DNA of 64,000 bases. Origin: Chitinophagaceae bacterium DXS. Lineage in GTDB: Bacteria; Bacteroidota; Bacteroidia; Chitinophagales; Chitinophagaceae. The stretch's first letter is position 1. Each line of letters starts with the position of its first letter. A program made the translations under genes and the position numbers. The notes beneath the pieces were generated by a model. It was not told the DNA's origin and searched no databases. It was given only the letters and a program-made list of their open reading frames with translations. This document shows positions 61,944 through 64,000 of this stretch, piece after piece. Where the stretch lies: positions 279,129 through 343,128 of the forward strand of contig CP128386.1 of the NCBI GenBank assembly GCA_030345135.1, in the 5' to 3' direction.

Positions 61944-62417
61944 ATGACGAGAGAAGAACAATTCATGCAGGAAGCTGTGCGTATTGGAATTGAAGGTATG
62001 CGCAATGGTCTTGGTGGTCCTTTTGGCTGTGTAATAGTAAAAGGCAATGAAATAATAGGCAGAGGTTGCAATACGGTGTTGTTATCCAATGATCCAACCT
62101 CTCATGCTGAAATTGTTGCTATTCGCGATGCTTGCAATGCGTTACAGGATTTTCAGTTGACAGATTGTGAACTTTATACGTCTTGTGAACCATGCCCTAT
62201 GTGCCTTGGTGCCATTTATTGGGCCCGGCCTCAAAAAGTTTATTACGCATGTTCCCGCGGAGATGCTGCAGATGCAGGGTTTGATGACTCATTCATTTAT
62301 GATGAGATTGCAAAAGAAACGGACTCCCGCAAAATACCTATGATACCTTTAAATGCGTCTACGTCCAAGCAGATGTTTGAGGAATGGAAATCTTTGGAAA
62401 ATAAAAGGCTTTACTAG
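61944..62417 (+). CDS. guaD: Guanine deaminase, CDA fold
   Basis: A 157-residue zinc deaminase of the cytidine deaminase fold. The zinc motifs are HAEIVAIRDA (His ligand and catalytic Glu) and SCEPCPMCLGAI (two Cys ligands). The C-terminal stretch GFDDSFIYDEIAKE and the PMIPLN-type tail fit bacterial GuaD, which turns guanine into xanthine, rather than the tRNA adenosine deaminase TadA. It forms a salvage set with ade and upp. The ATG at 61944 is the family start. Confidence 0.85.
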   Translation: MTREEQFMQEAVRIGIEGMRNGLGGPFGCVIVKGNEIIGRGCNTVLLSNDPTSHAEIVAIRDACNALQDFQLTDCELYTSCEPCPMCLGAIYWARPQKVYYACSRGDAADAGFDDSFIYDEIAKETDSRKIPMIPLNASTSKQMFEEWKSLENKRLY

Positions 62418-62630
62418 CAGCATTTTTGAGCCTCTCTCTGTATACTTCTGTATTTCCTCCTATGAAATAATAAGTACCGTTACACAGAGCCACTGAGAAG
62501 ACACGGAGCAGCACAGAGAATAGGTTCAGATCTTTCTAAATCAGTCGAGATCTCTTAATAGTAGGAGCGTTTTTCTGGAGTTCGATGGTTTTATTAAATC
62601 CGCATTTTCTGAAAATAAGATGTGTACGGC

Positions 62631-63452
62631 TTATTGTTGAAGCAGGTATCTTTCCGCTAATAATTCCTTCATGTAATAATTGATTTCAAATTGATCAGCC
62701 ACTGGCTTATTGCTGAACGGCAAAACCGGCATGTATGGTGGAGGTCCGAATTCTGTAGTGATGGTAAATACCGGTGCTTCCTGTTTTTTGCGATTTTCAA
62801 TAATCAGATCCCACCAATTGAGAAAGCGACCAAGCGCGCCGGCCCACTCCAGAGCCCTTGGGTCGGGAACCTGCGGTCCCTCTTCATAACCAACTCTTGC
62901 ATGAATATGTCTCGTCCGGTTAATAGTTTCAGTAACTGTATGGGAGAAATTTTCAAGATAGCTTTCGGTTACACAAACCCAGTGAGAAAGATCTGCCGTT
63001 ATGGAAAAGTCATTCCTTGCTTCAAAATATTTTTCAGTCGCCGGAGGGCTGTATGCAAAACGTCCCCGGTGCGTCTCGTGTGCAATTGTAATGTTATGCT
63101 TATAGGAAAATTCTGATGCTATATCAATCAATTGAAGATTTTCCTCAAACGTAAAAAAGTCACGGCCCGTGTGCGAATTGATCATAAAAGGATTCCCTTC
63201 CGCACTCAGGTTGAGATAATGAATAAATGAATCTTTGAATTCGTTGAAATTTTTTCCGTGTGCCTGATGTTGATGACTTACGAGTAAAAGGTGATGCTTG
63301 CTGATTAAATTGAAAAGTTTTTCTTTTTGAACAGGATCTTCCGGAATAGATGTTTCAATGCCATCATATCCTGCATGTTTTATTTTCGCAATAAACAGGT
63401 TAATGTCAAGATGCTCATATCCCCATAGTGGACTCAGGATCTTAATTTGCAT
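62631..63452 (-). CDS. Sugar phosphate isomerase/epimerase-like TIM barrel
   Basis: A 273-residue xylose-isomerase-like TIM-barrel protein. Expected metal ligands appear as Glu in IETSIPED, Glu/His in IAHETHRGR, Asp in SITADLSHW, and His in RHIHARVG with a late Glu in TTEFG. The length and pattern fit sugar epimerases, inosose dehydratases and relatives, which cannot be separated by eye. The substrate is unknown and no pathway gene is adjacent. Confidence 0.82.
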   Translation of the reverse strand: MQIKILSPLWGYEHLDINLFIAKIKHAGYDGIETSIPEDPVQKEKLFNLISKHHLLLVSHQHQAHGKNFNEFKDSFIHYLNLSAEGNPFMINSHTGRDFFTFEENLQLIDIASEFSYKHNITIAHETHRGRFAYSPPATEKYFEARNDFSITADLSHWVCVTESYLENFSHTVTETINRTRHIHARVGYEEGPQVPDPRALEWAGALGRFLNWWDLIIENRKKQEAPVFTITTEFGPPPYMPVLPFSNKPVADQFEINYYMKELLAERYLLQQ

Positions 63453-63599
63453 AGTTCCGGCGGTATAGCTAAATAAGATACAACAGATTTATTGCAGATA
63501 AAATATTTCAGCCTATATATAATTAAATATAATAGGTGAATGCCGATGCTATGTATGCTTGATAGTGTGCGATGACTAATGTGTGTGTTATTTCGATTC

Positions 63600-64000
63600 T
63601 CATGACAGTATTTCATAGATGTTCTTCCTGATTGTGTCGCTGATCTTTTGCATAGGAAGATCATTCGCATCCTTTCCAAAAGGTTCTTCTATTTCTTCCG
63701 CAATTAATTCAAGGCTGGCTAATACGTAGCAGATAAATGCCACAACCGGAATAACCATATAGCCGAGTGAAAAAACATATCCGATGGGTAGTGTGATAAT
63801 ATACACCATTATAAACTTTTTTATGAATGATGTATACGAGTAGGGAATAGGCGTATTCTTAATCCGTTCACAAGCACCGCACACATCCAGAAAGGATTGC
63901 ATCTCGTTGTTGAGGACGATCAGTTGGTCACCGGTAATTTTTCCGTTTTTATACAGTGCAGTTATCCTGTTTATAATTAACGATGCAACCTGGTTAGGAA
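63600..64000 (-). CDS. Bestrophin-like anion channel, C-terminal part
   Basis: Incomplete: the frame is open to the right window edge, with codons for PNQVASLIINRITALYKNG before the first Met at 63902. The motif CGACERIKNTPIPYSYTSFIKKF is the hallmark of bacterial bestrophin (UPF0187) proteins, and the following helix (FIMVYIITLPIGYVF) and the EIEEPFGKDANDLPM acidic stretch match the C-terminal third. Members form pentameric ion channels in the inner membrane. The start lies outside the window. Confidence 0.88.
   Translation of the reverse strand, partial: PNQVASLIINRITALYKNGKITGDQLIVLNNEMQSFLDVCGACERIKNTPIPYSYTSFIKKFIMVYIITLPIGYVFSLGYMVIPVVAFICYVLASLELIAEEIEEPFGKDANDLPMQKISDTIRKNIYEILS

Noticed and set aside
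61944-62417. tRNA adenosine deaminase TadA
   Set aside because: The zinc motifs are shared, but the C-terminal GFDDSFIYDE region fits guanine deaminase better.
1-64000. Prophage, integrative element or biosynthetic cluster
   Set aside because: No integrase, transposase, phage structural gene, attachment site or synthase gene is seen; the genes are ordinary chromosomal functions.

Overview
The window looks like a chromosomal segment from a Bacteroidota member, most probably of the Chitinophagaceae or a close relative. Evidence for this: type IX secretion and gliding genes (GldJ, PorV, a PorP/SprF-like protein), an Oar-like TonB-dependent receptor, BatB/BatC proteins, a DUF4292/EnvC pair, the long form of IspG, many lipoproteins with S-C lipoboxes, Bacteroidota-type -7 boxes (TAnnTTTG) upstream of many genes, and almost no Shine-Dalgarno sequences. 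By eye the GC content is moderate to low. I see no prophage, integron, transposase or CRISPR locus.

Layout. 1-770: four diverging tandem copies of a roughly 230-bp element. 0.8-4.5 kb: sdhCAB (respiratory complex II). 4.7-6.3 kb: an orphan HypB-like GTPase with a degenerate metal site, flanked by two small membrane proteins. 6.8-10.1 kb: Oar-like outer-membrane receptor. 10.3-13.2 kb: DUF47/Pit phosphate uptake pair and galE. 13.2-14.2 kb: a gene-free kilobase. 14.2-19.2 kb: rny, rplS, tatA, gatA and a lytic transglycosylase. 19.4-25.8 kb: pabB, a disordered Asp-rich protein, purA, a small beta-barrel and rel/spoT. 25.9-31.7 kb: ABC exporter, a seven-unit 110/111-bp array, then gldJ and porV diverging. 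31.8-35.8 kb: ispF, dut, DUF4292 lipoprotein, EnvC-like factor and a lipoprotein. 35.9-43.5 kb: universal stress protein, thiolase, a 176-bp duplication, the murU/amgK-rapZ operon and a NatAB-like transporter. 43.9-51.2 kb: aminopeptidase P, kbl, a class D beta-lactamase, batBC, two lipoproteins and tRNA-Arg. 51.4-64 kb: retropepsin-like protein, YceI, ispG, trmD, ade, anmK, upp, a PorP/SprF protein, guaD, a TIM-barrel isomerase and the end of a bestrophin.

Linked functions. Three genes point to peptidoglycan recycling: anmK, and a MurU-like uridylyltransferase in an operon with an AmgK-like sugar kinase that is fused to the glucosamine-6-phosphate-sensing C-terminal domain of RapZ. Purine and pyrimidine salvage is represented by ade, guaD, upp, purA and dut, and the MEP isoprenoid pathway by ispF and ispG.

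The most unusual signal is not protein-coding. Many intergenic stretches are degenerate tandem repeats with a strict 7-nt period, and others have an 8-nt period. The unit sequence differs between loci, and several arrays start exactly on the stop codon of a gene (sdhA, murU, pepP, beta-lactamase). Two nearly identical copies at the left end differ by exactly one heptad, which shows that the units are gained or lost as units.
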